The notes beneath the pieces were generated by a model. It was not told where the DNA came from. It made no database searches and worked only from the letters and a program-made list of their open reading frames with translations. The position numbers and the translations under genes are program-made. A stretch of 64,000 nucleotides of DNA. Source: SIAQ01 sp963767835 (GTDB lineage Bacteria; Planctomycetota; Planctomycetia; Gemmatales; Gemmataceae). Where the stretch lies: the NCBI GenBank assembly GCA_963767835.1, contig CAVYFY010000003.1:111480-175479 (forward strand). The letters are read 5' to 3'. Positions 26,499 to 36,218 of the stretch are shown here, in pieces; positions within the stretch are counted from its first letter, which is position 1, and each line of letters begins with the position of its first letter.

Positions 26499-26838
26499 CG
26501 CCGCGCTCTTGTACGCATCGTCGGGCGTCATGAAGGTTTTCATGTTCGACAAGATAAGCAAAGATGTCCCGTCCTTTGGCGCGTTGCCGCGTCAAGCCTG
26601 GATGATCCTGGGCATTGTGGAGCTCGCGTGCACCGTCGGGCTGATCGTCCCCGCAGCTTTCGATTGGCAGGCGTGGCTAACGATCCTGGCTGCCGCGGTG
26701 TTGGCAGTCGAGAGCCTCGTTTTCGTCGGGGTGCACGTCAAATACCGCGAGGCCACGCCTATCATCATGAGCGGCGTGCTGGGCCTCGTCATGGCGTTCA
26801 TCGTGTACGGCCGGACGGTTCTCGTGCCGGCCTTTTGA
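26499..26838 (+). pseudogene. 5'-truncated copy of the DoxX gene
   Basis: The sequence matches 25153-25488 at about 95%, keeping the frame (ASSGVMKVFMFDKISKDVPS to VLVPAF, TGA 26836). The first about 11 codons, the ATG and the ribosome-binding site are missing; only a TTG at 26509 could start it. It is probably not translated, but its intact frame suggests a recent event. Confidence 0.7.
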
Positions 26839-26851
26839 TCGGCGGGCGGGC

Positions 26852-28201
26852 TCATTTCGAAGCTTTGAGAAAGCCCTGATGCCGCATCCAATCTGCGCAG
26901 GACCGCGTCCACATTGAGCACGGCTCGTCGCTGGGGCGGACGGCGAAATCGTGGGCGGCGCCGGCATAGAGGTGCAACTCCACCGGGATGCCGGCGCGCT
27001 TCAGGGCCAGATACATGACCACGCTGTGCTCCGGGGGACTGATGATGTCAGCTCCGCCGTGCGCGAGAAAGATCGGCGGCGTCTTGGCCGGAACGCTGAG
27101 CCCAGGCGCAAGTTCATTCTTGTCCTTGTGCTTCAGGTAGCCGGAATAGGCGGCGATGGCGAAATCGGGCCGGCAGCTGACCTTGTCGATCTCGTCAATG
27201 GGTTCGTAGGCGCGTTTCTCGAAGCTGGTTGCCGTCGCAATTGCCAGGTGCCCGCCGGCGGAAAAACCGACCATGCCGATTCGCTTCGGGTCGATGCCCC
27301 AGTCCGTGGCTTTGCTGCGCACCATGCTGACGGCCCGCTGAGCATCCTGGAGCGGCCGTCGCGCTGGCTCGCCTTTCGGCTCATCGGGGCGGCGTGGCAC
27401 GCGATACTTGAGAATGATGCCGGTCACGCCCATGGAATTAAGCCAGGCTGCCACCTCCTCGCCCTCCAGTTCCCAGTAGAGATCCCAGTATCCGCCGCCC
27501 GGACAGATGAGCACCGCGGCGCCGTTATCCTTGTCCTTGGTCGGCCGATAGATCGTAATGGTAGGTTTGCTGACGTTGGTTATGAGTCTTGTCGGCTCCG
27601 TGATCTCGACCTCTTTCTTGGTGAGCTTCGGCGACACGCGGACCTTCTCAGGGCCGATGTCGCCCGTCTCATCGGGTGCTTTGCCTGGCCAAAGTTCCAC
27701 GATCTTCGGCTTGCCGGTCGCCAGCATTTTCTGAACCTTGGCGAAGTCGAATTTCTTGGCCACGTTTGGCAGCTCGGCGCCGGAACCTCGTTGTTCGATA
27801 ATGATCACCTTGTCCGGGTCGAGGATCACCACCAACCGCCGGGCAACCTCATTGCGGGCCACACCCGGAAATTCCCACTGCCAGGCTTTCTTGTCACTGA
27901 CTTGCAGCTCTTTGGGCGGATTCTTCTCCTTCGCCAAGGCTTCCGCAGAATACTTGTCCTTGAAAGCGGCGTCACGGGCCAGCGTGATCTCCAATTGCTC
28001 AAACCGGCCGCCCGACCAATCGTAGGTCGCTTTTTGATAATGCGTATCGGACTTGTCTTCTGGCCCCACGATTGCCTTGATCCGCCTATACCCCGGAAGG
28101 TCGGGCCAAACGAAATGCGGTTTGCTTTCGCCAGCAAAGGCGCTGCCCGGCAGCGCCAACAGAACACACGCGATCAGCATGCCGTATTGAAAACGAGTCA
28201 T
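26852..28201 (-). CDS. secreted alpha/beta hydrolase (BD-FAE/esterase type)
   Basis: The product is 449 residues from ATG 28201 with a signal peptide (MLIACVLLALPGSAFAG). An N-terminal region of about 190 residues has no clear family. The hydrolase domain has ITIYRPTKDKDNGAAVLICP, GGGYW for the oxyanion hole, the nucleophile elbow GFSAGGHLA, an acid region near HGGAD and the catalytic His in AGAAHDFAV. It is likely an acyl or carbohydrate esterase. Longer in-frame sequence upstream lacks a signal and was not used. Confidence 0.85.
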   Translation of the reverse strand: MTRFQYGMLIACVLLALPGSAFAGESKPHFVWPDLPGYRRIKAIVGPEDKSDTHYQKATYDWSGGRFEQLEITLARDAAFKDKYSAEALAKEKNPPKELQVSDKKAWQWEFPGVARNEVARRLVVILDPDKVIIIEQRGSGAELPNVAKKFDFAKVQKMLATGKPKIVELWPGKAPDETGDIGPEKVRVSPKLTKKEVEITEPTRLITNVSKPTITIYRPTKDKDNGAAVLICPGGGYWDLYWELEGEEVAAWLNSMGVTGIILKYRVPRRPDEPKGEPARRPLQDAQRAVSMVRSKATDWGIDPKRIGMVGFSAGGHLAIATATSFEKRAYEPIDEIDKVSCRPDFAIAAYSGYLKHKDKNELAPGLSVPAKTPPIFLAHGGADIISPPEHSVVMYLALKRAGIPVELHLYAGAAHDFAVRPSDEPCSMWTRSCADWMRHQGFLKASK

Positions 28202-28335
28202 GGATACTCCTGGCTTGATGCCGAGCGGGAAGCAACAGGTGCCGAGCGATCTTACCCCCGCGATGGGTCGCAGGCAACGAGCACGGGCGCGGCAGACCGG
28301 GGCGGCGCGCAGCCGGAATCGGCTTCTTCCATAAA

Positions 28336-29187
28336 TCAGCCCACGATCCGCTTGAGCGCGGCCGGCAGCGGCGCCTCCAGCTCCAGCCGCTGTCCGCTCA
28401 CCGGGTGGTCGAAGCTGAGCCGCTGGGCGTGCAATCCCAATCGTCCGGCCGGGTCGCTGGCCGAACCATACAGTGCGTCGCCGATCACCGGGCAACCCAG
28501 CCCTCTGAGATGCACGCGGATTTGGTGCTTCCGCCCCGTTTCCAGCCCGACCTCCACCAGCGCATAGGGACCGTGCGTGGCGAGGATGCGATAGTGCGAT
28601 ACCGCCCGCCGGCCGCCGCTCCCCTTGCGGACGGCGCGCACGCGCAGATCGCGCCCCTCCAGCAGGAAGTTGTCCACGACCCCCGCATCGCGACGTGGCT
28701 TGCCTTCGACGACGGCGAGGTAGGTCTTCTTCACCGCGCCCCAGTTCATCTGGAGCTGGTCGCGCACTGGCGCGCTCCGGGCAAACAGCAATAGCCCCGA
28801 TGTCTCGCGGTCGAGCCGATGGACGACGAACGGCCGACCGAGCCCGCGCGCGGTCAGATGGGCGTTCAGCCGGGCGAATGCCGTGTCGGTTTTCTCCGCG
28901 GCAGTGGCGACACTCAACAATCCCTGCGGCTTGTCGATGACGATCAGGGCGTCATCCTCCCGAATAATGGCGATGCCGACGCTTTCCAGGTTGCGGTCGG
29001 TGCGCGCGATCGTCACCTGGTCGCCTGGTTGCAGCGGATGGTCATGGCGCGTCGTGGTTATGCCGTTGACCTTGACGTTGCCATGCCGCAAAAGTTGCTT
29101 GACGCGCGTGCGGTTCATCGGCCGCAGGACGTTCAGGAGCCAGGCGAGCAGCGGCGCCGCCGTCGTCACTTGCAACGCCGAAAACAT
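28336..29187 (-). CDS. RluA-family pseudouridine synthase with S4 domain
   Basis: The product is 283 residues from ATG 29187. An S4 RNA-binding domain (RPMNRTRVKQLLRHGNVKVN) leads, then the catalytic motif HRLDRETSGLLLFA with nucleophile D126, the RKHQIRVHLRGLG motif and GDALYGS. It converts uridines in rRNA or tRNA to pseudouridine; which site cannot be told. The start was chosen at the first Met before the S4 domain. Confidence 0.9.
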   Translation of the reverse strand: MFSALQVTTAAPLLAWLLNVLRPMNRTRVKQLLRHGNVKVNGITTTRHDHPLQPGDQVTIARTDRNLESVGIAIIREDDALIVIDKPQGLLSVATAAEKTDTAFARLNAHLTARGLGRPFVVHRLDRETSGLLLFARSAPVRDQLQMNWGAVKKTYLAVVEGKPRRDAGVVDNFLLEGRDLRVRAVRKGSGGRRAVSHYRILATHGPYALVEVGLETGRKHQIRVHLRGLGCPVIGDALYGSASDPAGRLGLHAQRLSFDHPVSGQRLELEAPLPAALKRIVG

Positions 29188-29458
29188 GTGATGGACCCAA
29201 TGTTTTGTGAAAGAGCCGCGACCGATTCCGTGCGTGGCGGCGGCGCGGGCCGGAGTCAGCAGCGGGCGCGATTGCCTTGCCGGTTTTCTTGTGAAAACGA
29301 TAGGTGGGTTCGATCCTGCAGCCTGCCGTAGGTGCAACTCCAAGAATACGGCATACTGCGAAACTCTGCGAATTCCACAGCAACGGGATCTTTCGAGCCG
29401 CACTACCGAGCGCCCGGCAGGTAAGCATGACTTGGCTTTGAACTTCAAACTCGGTCAG

Positions 29459-29530
29459 AGCGGGCGACCGGATTCGAACCGGCGACGTCCAGCTTGGGAA
29501 GCTAGCATTCTGCCACTGAATTACGCCCGC
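29459..29530 (-). tRNA. tRNA-Gly (CCC anticodon)
   Basis: On the minus strand a full cloverleaf folds: acceptor GCGGGCG with CGCCCGC, D arm ATTC-AGTGGCA-GAAT, anticodon stem CTAGC/GCTGG with loop TTCCCAA, and T arm GCCGG-TTCGAAT-CCGGT. The anticodon is CCC, reading GGG glycine codons. The CCA end is not encoded. It sits between the pseudouridine synthase and selB. Confidence 0.93.
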
Positions 29531-29592
29531 AATCTCCAACGGCCTTCATTGTAACCAAGCCAGATCGATAGGCAAGCACAATCTCGGCCCGA

Positions 29593-31611
29593 TTACTCAA
29601 CGCGCACCGGAGCGCCCGCGGGCGCGAGGAAGCGCAGGTCGCCGTCGCGGCGGGTGACGCCGATCCGGTCGAGATACTCGCACAAAGGGATCGCGAACTT
29701 GCGCGTCGTGCCGAGAAGATCGCGAATCTCGGCGACCGTGGCGCCGGCCCCCGCGCTCAAACGCTCCGTGACGCGGCGGCGCATGTCGGCCTCAACCTCG
29801 GCGTGCAGATAGATGTCGCCGGCTATGTGTACCAGGAACCCCTCAGCGGCGCAAACGTCGAAGAGATCCTGCAAGCTGGCGGCATTGCCTGCCGCCTGGC
29901 CGGCGAAGCTGGCCGGCTCGGGGGGCTGAAATCGGGCGCCGCGATACGCCTCGACAACCTTGTCCTTGAGCTTGCGCAGGTTCGCGCTCAGTTTCGGCTT
30001 GAAGTCGGCACGCGCGATACGTCGGCCATCGCCGACCAGCTTCCCACTCTTGATGAGCCGATCGACCTCGGCATGAATCAGCGCGTCGTCGCCGACGTAA
30101 TCGAGCTGGGCTTGCACCTTTTGGCGGTCGTGCGAGGTCACTAATGGGAATTCCGCGTGTAGCCTGCCGAGCGCGCTGAGGATGCGTTCGTCGAGCTCGG
30201 CAAGAACGTCGGCATGAAGGACGCTCTGCCGGCCGGCGTGAAGCGTCACACTGATGAGGCGATTCTCGGCGCGCAGCTCCTCAATGACTTGCACGGCTTG
30301 GGCGGGAGACAAATCAGCGCCGCGGACAAGATCGGCCTGGGTGAAGCCCGCGTAGCCGCCGAATCCAGCGACGATCAGGGCGCGTTCTTTGGCATTGCCG
30401 GTCGAAAGTTTTTCGATCCGCTCCAGGATTTCCAGGTGGCGTCGGCGGATTTTCCTGGCGACCGGTTGGAGCACCTGCCCGCCGCCGATGGTGAGCGTTG
30501 CGGAAGAGCCACGTAGGACGAAGGGTTGCCCATAAGTGGCGGTGGCGGGTTCCTCGAGAAAAAGCTGGGCCAGGCCCCAACCTCCCGGTTCGATGGCGTC
30601 GCAGTCGAGCAAGGCGACCGTGCCCATGATCTCGGAGGCGCCGATGTGCAGCCGCACCGGAGCGCGATGCTTGATCGGGCGCTTCAACTCGGGCAGGCAA
30701 TGCAGGCGCACGGTGAGGACGTGCGCAGGCTTGAGATAGCCGGGCGTGGCAAGCTCCTGGCCGCGCACGACATCGTTGTGATCGACGCCGGCAAGATTGA
30801 TGGCGGCCCGCATGCCGCGCTGGACTTCGTCAACCGGCCGGTCGTGATTTTGCAGCGAGCGGATGCGGACCATCTGGCCGCCGGGGAGCCATTCGATTTC
30901 ATCCCCGACCCGGACGCTCCCCGAATGCACCGAGCCGGTGAAGACGGTGCCGTGCCCCTGCACGATGAAGGAGCGATCGATCGGCATACGAAAGATAGCG
31001 GGCAGAAGGCAGCAGGCAGCAGACGACGAAGAATCGGCTGCCTGCGCCGTACCGTGTGCAATTTGCTCCGCATCCGCTGCCTGCTGCCTGCCGCCTGCTG
31101 CCTGCTCGCATGCCTCGGCAATCGCGGCCCTCAATTCGGACAAGCCCATTCCTGCCTGAGCCGAGGTAGCAATGATCGGGGCCGATTCGAGGAAGCTGCC
31201 TTGCACGAGATCGCGAATTTCCAGCGCGACGACTTCGCGCGTGGTCGCATCGACGAGATCGCACTTGGTCAGGGCGATGACGCCGGTCGTGATGCCGAGC
31301 AGTTTGAGGATTTCGAGGTGCTCGCGGGTTTGCGGCATGATCGAATCGTCGGCGGCGATGATGAAGAGGACGAGATCGATGCCGGTGGCGCCGGCGAGCA
31401 TGTTCTTGATGAAGCGTTCATGTCCCGGCACGTCGACGATGCCGAGCCGGTAATCGCCGAGGTCCAGTGTGGCGAAACCGATGTCGATGGTGATGCCGCG
31501 AGCTTTTTCTTCGGGCAAGCGGTCGCAATCGATGCCGGTGAGGGACTTGACGAGCGCGGTCTTGCCGTGATCGATATGGCCTGCGGTGCCGAGGATGAGA
31601 TTGCGCTGCAT
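29593..31611 (-). CDS. selB: selenocysteine-specific elongation factor SelB
   Basis: SelB delivers selenocysteyl-tRNA to UGA codons marked by a SECIS hairpin. The product is 672 residues: a GTPase domain with AGHIDHGKT, DVPGHERFIK and TKCDL; EF-Tu-like domains 2 and 3 (PIDRSFIVQGHGTVFTGSVH); and winged-helix repeats at the C terminus that bind mRNA. Residues about 169-207 (Gln/Ala-rich, then SSSSAACCLLPA) are an extra linker from an in-frame repeat. selA, selD and tRNA-Sec are not in the window. The gene implies selenoproteins elsewhere. Confidence 0.93.
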   Translation of the reverse strand: MQRNLILGTAGHIDHGKTALVKSLTGIDCDRLPEEKARGITIDIGFATLDLGDYRLGIVDVPGHERFIKNMLAGATGIDLVLFIIAADDSIMPQTREHLEILKLLGITTGVIALTKCDLVDATTREVVALEIRDLVQGSFLESAPIIATSAQAGMGLSELRAAIAEACEQAAGGRQQAADAEQIAHGTAQAADSSSSAACCLLPAIFRMPIDRSFIVQGHGTVFTGSVHSGSVRVGDEIEWLPGGQMVRIRSLQNHDRPVDEVQRGMRAAINLAGVDHNDVVRGQELATPGYLKPAHVLTVRLHCLPELKRPIKHRAPVRLHIGASEIMGTVALLDCDAIEPGGWGLAQLFLEEPATATYGQPFVLRGSSATLTIGGGQVLQPVARKIRRRHLEILERIEKLSTGNAKERALIVAGFGGYAGFTQADLVRGADLSPAQAVQVIEELRAENRLISVTLHAGRQSVLHADVLAELDERILSALGRLHAEFPLVTSHDRQKVQAQLDYVGDDALIHAEVDRLIKSGKLVGDGRRIARADFKPKLSANLRKLKDKVVEAYRGARFQPPEPASFAGQAAGNAASLQDLFDVCAAEGFLVHIAGDIYLHAEVEADMRRRVTERLSAGAGATVAEIRDLLGTTRKFAIPLCEYLDRIGVTRRDGDLRFLAPAGAPVRVE
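30991..31107 (-). repeat. in-frame palindromic repeat inside selB
   Basis: The plus strand reads GCAGAAGGCAGCAGGCAGCAG near 31002-31022 and CTGCTGCCTGCCGCCTGCTG near 31081-31100, which are roughly reverse complements with short inner units (GGCTGCCTGCGCC). It encodes the extra segment GGRQQAADAEQ...AACCLLPA between SelB domains 1 and 2, where homologs have a short linker. Confidence 0.65.
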
Positions 31612-32057
31612 GGGAATGTTCTCGATACCGGTTCAATCGCCGGGATCCAACCGTTTGCATTCGGCTGTTCCTGAAGCCATCACGCTGCTTTGGGTTTCTG
31701 AATGGGCCGATTGAAGATCGGTCGAATGCGTGATTGATAACCAAACCGACGGCGGCTTGATGCGGGTCGCGGCCCATCCGTTTGCAGAACGTCAACAGCT
31801 CGCTCAATTTGCCACGACCGCTCACATCGGCGCGCTTTGCGTAAGCCTGAATCAGGTCGGCCTATCCTGAAGTATTCTATCATCCTGGTCCCGATAAACG
31901 CCAGCAAAAGTCGCGGACGTGTTGGCTCCGGAACCAAAACCTCCAATCGCCTTTTGATGCAATGTCAAACCTCGCTTGGCGGTTTTGCGCACGATATGCC
32001 ACGCGCCATTGCGTCGGACCGCCGTTTCCGCCAAAATGGATCGAAAGGAGCCTGCCG
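31612..32057. other. intergenic region, no supported gene
   Basis: Between the divergent selB and Rieske genes no frame shows a convincing protein. A minus-strand stretch (31680-31860) reads SGRGKLSELLTFCKRMGRDP but has no start site or known family. The region should hold both promoters. AAAGGAG at 32045-32050 serves the Rieske gene. Confidence 0.4.
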
Positions 32058-33160
32058 ATGTCCGCTCGCTTGAATGAACTGTTGCAGGCGTTTGACGCCA
32101 CGCAGCCGTTGTCGAGAGCGCGGCACGATTCCGAGCGCATGGTATTTCGATGCGGAAATCTACGCGCTGGAGTGCCGCAAGGTGTTCGCCGGGAGCTGGC
32201 AATATGTGGGCCGGTCCGAGCAGGTGAAGGATCCCGGCTCATTCCTGACGGCCGAGATTGCCGCCGAGCCGATCCTGGTGGTGCGCGATGAACACGGAAC
32301 GCTGCGTGCCTTCCACAACGCCTGCCGGCATCGCGCCGCCCAGGTCATCAATGAGCCCTGCGGGCATGCGGCCAAGTTGCGTTGCCGCTATCATGGCTGG
32401 ACTTACGATCTCGCGGGCCGCCTGATCGGCACGCCGGAGTTTGCGGGCGTCGAGGAATTCAACAAGGAAGAGCAGGGATTGCCGGCGATGGCCGCGGATA
32501 CGCATGGCCCGTTCGTCTTTGTGCATCAAGGGACGCCGAAGGAAACCCTAGCGGAGTTCTTGCGCGCCTTTCCCGGAGATGACCAAGGCGATGGCGCTGG
32601 AATCACTGCACTTCGTCGATCGCCGCGAATACGTCCTCGATTGCAACTGGAAGGTGTTCGTCGATAACTACCAGGACGGGGGCTACCATGTGAACACGGT
32701 GCATCCCGGATTGGCCGGCGCTCTTGATTACGCCCATTACCGCACCGAGTTGCATGGCCACAACAGCGTGCAGATCAGCCCGATCAAGCCGGCCGACGAT
32801 GCGACCGTCGGCAAGGTCCGCACGGGCACGCACGCCTATTATTGGTGGATTTTCCCCAACCTGATGGTAAATCTTTATCAGGGTGTGATGGACACGAACC
32901 TGGTGGTGCCGCTCGGCCCGGACCGTTGCCGGGTCTATTTCGATTTCTATTTTGCGGATGTGGCGAGCGAGGCAGCGCAGCGCTTCAACGCCGACAGCAT
33001 CGCGGTTGCCCACCAGGTTCAGCTCGAAGACTGGGGCGTCTGCGAGGAAGTGCAGCGCGGCTTGAAGAGCCGAACGTACGACACGGGCCGCTTCAGCGTG
33101 AAGCGCGAGGCAGGGGGATATTATTTCCATCAATTGCTGGCGAGGGCGTTACGGGAATAA
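32058..33160 (+). CDS. Rieske non-heme iron oxygenase alpha subunit, two frame breaks
   Basis: AAAGGAG precedes ATG 32058 (MSARLNELLQAFDATQPLSR). Near 32125 the frame changes to TIPSAWYFDAEIYALECRKV, then the Rieske [2Fe-2S] motif ACRHRAAQV...CRYHGW and VEEFNKEEQGLPA. Near 32565 it changes again to MTKAMALESLHFVDRREYVL and VDNYQDGGYHVNTVHPG, which carries the Fe(II) His/Asp region, and ends LLARALRE. Together this is one about 365-residue choline- or glycine-betaine-monooxygenase-like oxygenase. The substrate is unknown. The breaks look like sequence indels. Confidence 0.85.
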
Positions 33161-33168
33161 CTGGCTTG

Positions 33169-33206
33169 CGTTTAGCGCCCGCGTGGCGCGACGCGGGCGC
33201 TAAACG
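33169..33206. repeat. perfect hairpin repeat upstream of hflX
   Basis: CGTTTAGCGCCCGCGT at 33169-33184 and its exact reverse complement at 33191-33206 flank a 6-base loop. There is no T tract, so it is not a standard terminator. The core CGTTTAGCG recurs at 37746-37803 and near 40742-40751, indicating a short palindromic repeat family. Confidence 0.75.
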
Positions 33207-33221
33207 TCAAGCAAGGAGATT

Positions 33222-34535
33222 GTGCACTTGAACCAAACGCGCGAAGACATGACGGTGCATCTGGAACGGGCGGTGCTCGTGAGCGTTGCGCTGCCGAATC
33301 GGCCCTGGGTCGGCGCTGATCCGCTCGATGAATTGCGCGGCCTGGCGCAAACTGCCCGGGCCAACATCGTCGGCGAACTCACGCAAAAACGCCAGCAGAT
33401 CGTGCCGGCCACCTACATCGGCAAGGGGAAGCTCAGCGAATTGACCGAATTGTGCCACGCCAAGGACGCCGAGGTTGTCATCTTCGACAACGATCTGTCG
33501 CCGGCCCAGGTGCGCAATCTCGAAAAAGCGACCAATGCCAAAGTCATCGATCGCAGCGAGTTGATTCTCGACATCTTCGCCACGCGAGCCCGCACCATCG
33601 AATCGAAGCTGCAGGTCGAGTTGGCCCAGCTCGAATACTCGTTGCCCCGCCTGAAACGCATGTGGACCCACCTTTCTCGCTATAAAGGCGGCATCGGCCT
33701 GCGCGGCCCTGGCGAAACCCAGCTCGAGGAAGATCGCCGGCTCGTCGGCCTGAAGATTCGCGATCTCAAGGAGCGCCTATCCCACGTGCAGACGCGCAAG
33801 CAGCGCGAGGTGTCGAGCCGATTCGAGGAGCACACCGTCTCGCTGGTCGGCTACACCAACGCGGGCAAGAGCACGCTGATGAACAAGCTGACCGGCGCCT
33901 CGGTTTATGTCGAGGACAAGCTCTTTTCCACGCTCGACACGCGCACCCGGCAATGGCGGCTGGCCGATTGGGGCCGGGTGCTGCTCTCGGACACCGTCGG
34001 CTTCATCCGCGATTTACCGCACCATCTCGTGGCTTCGTTCAAGGCGACCCTGGAGGAAGCCCGGCAAGCTCGTTTGTTGCTCCATGTTGTCGATGCCAGC
34101 AATGTCCACGCCGAGGAGCACATTGTCGCCGTCAAGAAGGTGCTCAAGGAGCTCGATTGCGATTCACGGCCGACGCTGTTGGTGCTCAACCAGATCGACC
34201 GCGTGAAGGATTTGTCCTACTTGCAGGTGCTGCAAGCGCATCATCCGCGCGCTGTCGCCGTCAGCGCCAAAACGGGGCAAGGGATCGACGAATTGCGCGA
34301 CGCCGTCATCGAGATGCTCAGCGCCGATTTCGCGCAGGTGACCATCGACGTCGATGCGGGCAATGGCCGGGTGCTGGCGTATCTGGCGGCTCATGCGGAG
34401 ATTTATCGCCAGGAATTCCACGACAACCGCATCCGTATGTTCGGCTCCATGCCGCGCCATTTGGTGCGGCATATCCAGGAACCGGATGTGGTGATCACGG
34501 CCGAGAAAGTGGTGGACCGCAATGGCGACGCCTGA
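33222..34535 (+). CDS. hflX: ribosome-splitting GTPase HflX
   Basis: The product is 437 residues from GTG 33222 (TTG 33228 has a better spacing to AAGGAG and is possible). The N-terminal HflX domain shows ATYIGKGKLSEL and VIFDNDLSPAQVRNLEKAT, the linker GPGETQLEEDRRL, then the G domain with GYTNAGKSTL, the DTVGFIRDLPHHL switch region and NQID. HflX splits stalled 70S ribosomes. No frame problem. Confidence 0.94.
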   Translation: MHLNQTREDMTVHLERAVLVSVALPNRPWVGADPLDELRGLAQTARANIVGELTQKRQQIVPATYIGKGKLSELTELCHAKDAEVVIFDNDLSPAQVRNLEKATNAKVIDRSELILDIFATRARTIESKLQVELAQLEYSLPRLKRMWTHLSRYKGGIGLRGPGETQLEEDRRLVGLKIRDLKERLSHVQTRKQREVSSRFEEHTVSLVGYTNAGKSTLMNKLTGASVYVEDKLFSTLDTRTRQWRLADWGRVLLSDTVGFIRDLPHHLVASFKATLEEARQARLLLHVVDASNVHAEEHIVAVKKVLKELDCDSRPTLLVLNQIDRVKDLSYLQVLQAHHPRAVAVSAKTGQGIDELRDAVIEMLSADFAQVTIDVDAGNGRVLAYLAAHAEIYRQEFHDNRIRMFGSMPRHLVRHIQEPDVVITAEKVVDRNGDA

Positions 34536-34592
34536 CTGGGCAGCGAATTCACGCGGCGTATTTCCAGTCCTGCCGCCAGCGTGGCGAGACGC

Positions 34593-36065
34593 TCAACGCA
34601 CCGTTACTTTCATATCGGGGCGGATCACGCGCAGCTTCTCGATCGCTTTCGTCATGTCCGGGTCGCCGCCTTGCGAGAGGTTGAGGATTCGCAACCCCTT
34701 GAATCCAGCAATGTCGTCTAAGCCCGCGGCACTGACTCCCGTGTTGCCGATATCGAGCGTGTGAAGATTCTCCAGGCCGGCCAGATGCTTCAGCCCGGCG
34801 TCCGTTACCTTGGTGGATCCCAGGGTCAGGGTGTGCAAGTTCTTGAGGCGCGCCAGTTCTTTCAAGCCCGCATCCGTGGTTTCGGTAATGTCCAGATGGA
34901 GGATCTGCAAACTCGTGACGGCGCCGACATTTTTCATGCCAGCCGCGGTAAGATGTTTCATCCACATGAGGTTCAATTCGCGCAAGTTTTTGAAGCGGGC
35001 CAGTTCTTTCAGGCCGGCGTCGGTCACGTTCGTGCCGTAAATGTCCAAAGTGTGCAGATTTTCGAGCCGCGCAAGTTCCTTCAGCCTCCCGTCGGTTAAC
35101 CCCGTGTGGCCGGCCTTCAAGGACAGCAGGCCTGGGTGTGTGGCGAGCGCCTTGAGGCCGTCCTCCGTCAAGGGAACCTTGACCTGATCCGTGTAGCCAA
35201 TGTCGAGTTCCCGCAGGCTTTTGAGAAGGGCCAGTTCTTTTAAGCTGGCGTCGGTCATCTGGTTGTAGCGAAAGTCCAGGGTTGTCAATTTTTCAAAGCT
35301 GGCGAGCTTCTTCAAGCCCGCCGCAGTAATCTGCGTCGAACTGAGATCCAAGATCTCCAATTTCTTGAGAGGTACGATGTGATCCAGGCCAGTGTTCCTG
35401 ACCTCCGTGTCATTGAGGCTCAGAGTCCGCAATTTCTTGAGGCCCGCAATACCCTTGAGTCCCTCCTCCGTTATCTCGGTTTTGTAGAGGATCAAGGTCT
35501 CCAGGTTTTCAAAGCCGGCTAGTTCATAAAGTCCTGCGTCGGTTATCCGTGTTTGGGAGAGATTCAAGTGGCGTAATTTTGCTAAGCCGACCAACTCCCT
35601 CAGTCCAGCATCGGAGATCTGGTTGCCTGACAGGTCAAGCGTCTGAAGATCCTTGAAGGCCGCGATGTTCTTGACCCCGGCATTTGTGATGCCTTGCTTG
35701 GCCAGGAGCAACACGCGCAGGTTTTTCAGGTCGGCAAGGTCACGCAGTCGGGGATCAAGCTTATTAAACGGGCCGGCGCCGAGCGATAAGCCAAATGGGA
35801 CGGCCGGCGCTGGCAAGTCCGCAATAACTCCACGCTCAGGATTCAAAAAAACCAATGGCAATGCGGCGTCTTCCGGGCGGCCAATGGGGAACGTGTATTG
35901 ATGAAATTCACCCTGGCGATAGGAGCCGACCCGAGCCCCAGCCTTTTCCCACGCCTCGCGCACCTTGGGATCAAGCTCCTTGATCGCAGGCTGCGCCGAA
36001 GCCGGCAAGCACGGCCAAACCATCGCCAGTGCAAGGTAAACCAGAAATGTAATCCTGCAGTTCAT
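34593..36065 (-). CDS. secreted leucine-rich-repeat protein
   Basis: The product is 490 residues with a signal peptide (FLVYLALAMVWPCLPASAQ). About 16 repeats of near 24 residues follow residue 95, with consensus TDAGLKELAxLKNLxxLxLxxT. This is the Ala/Gly-rich LRR type common in planctomycetes, probably used in protein-protein binding outside the cytoplasm. No enzymatic domain is attached. Confidence 0.88.
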   Translation of the reverse strand: MNCRITFLVYLALAMVWPCLPASAQPAIKELDPKVREAWEKAGARVGSYRQGEFHQYTFPIGRPEDAALPLVFLNPERGVIADLPAPAVPFGLSLGAGPFNKLDPRLRDLADLKNLRVLLLAKQGITNAGVKNIAAFKDLQTLDLSGNQISDAGLRELVGLAKLRHLNLSQTRITDAGLYELAGFENLETLILYKTEITEEGLKGIAGLKKLRTLSLNDTEVRNTGLDHIVPLKKLEILDLSSTQITAAGLKKLASFEKLTTLDFRYNQMTDASLKELALLKSLRELDIGYTDQVKVPLTEDGLKALATHPGLLSLKAGHTGLTDGRLKELARLENLHTLDIYGTNVTDAGLKELARFKNLRELNLMWMKHLTAAGMKNVGAVTSLQILHLDITETTDAGLKELARLKNLHTLTLGSTKVTDAGLKHLAGLENLHTLDIGNTGVSAAGLDDIAGFKGLRILNLSQGGDPDMTKAIEKLRVIRPDMKVTVR

Positions 36066-36218
36066 ATTATTTCTCGTCGTTGTAAAGCGAATTCCACTTT
36101 CGGCATTATACTGTTAAAGCGGATCATCAGCTGGTCGCGGTTGGACCTTGGGAATCGCCGGGCGCGTCTCATACAATAACGATGCCCGGCTTCCCGATTC
36201 CCGCCAAGGACCAGGCTC

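Noticed and set aside
25153..26838. DoxX duplication as a composite transposon
   Set aside because: No transposase, inverted repeats or target duplication are visible at its ends.
29459..29530. tRNA next to selB taken as tRNA-Sec
   Set aside because: It has normal size, a short variable loop and anticodon CCC; it is tRNA-Gly.
31680..31946. Small minus-strand gene between selB and the Rieske gene
   Set aside because: No ribosome-binding site, no recognisable family and no compact start; support is too weak.
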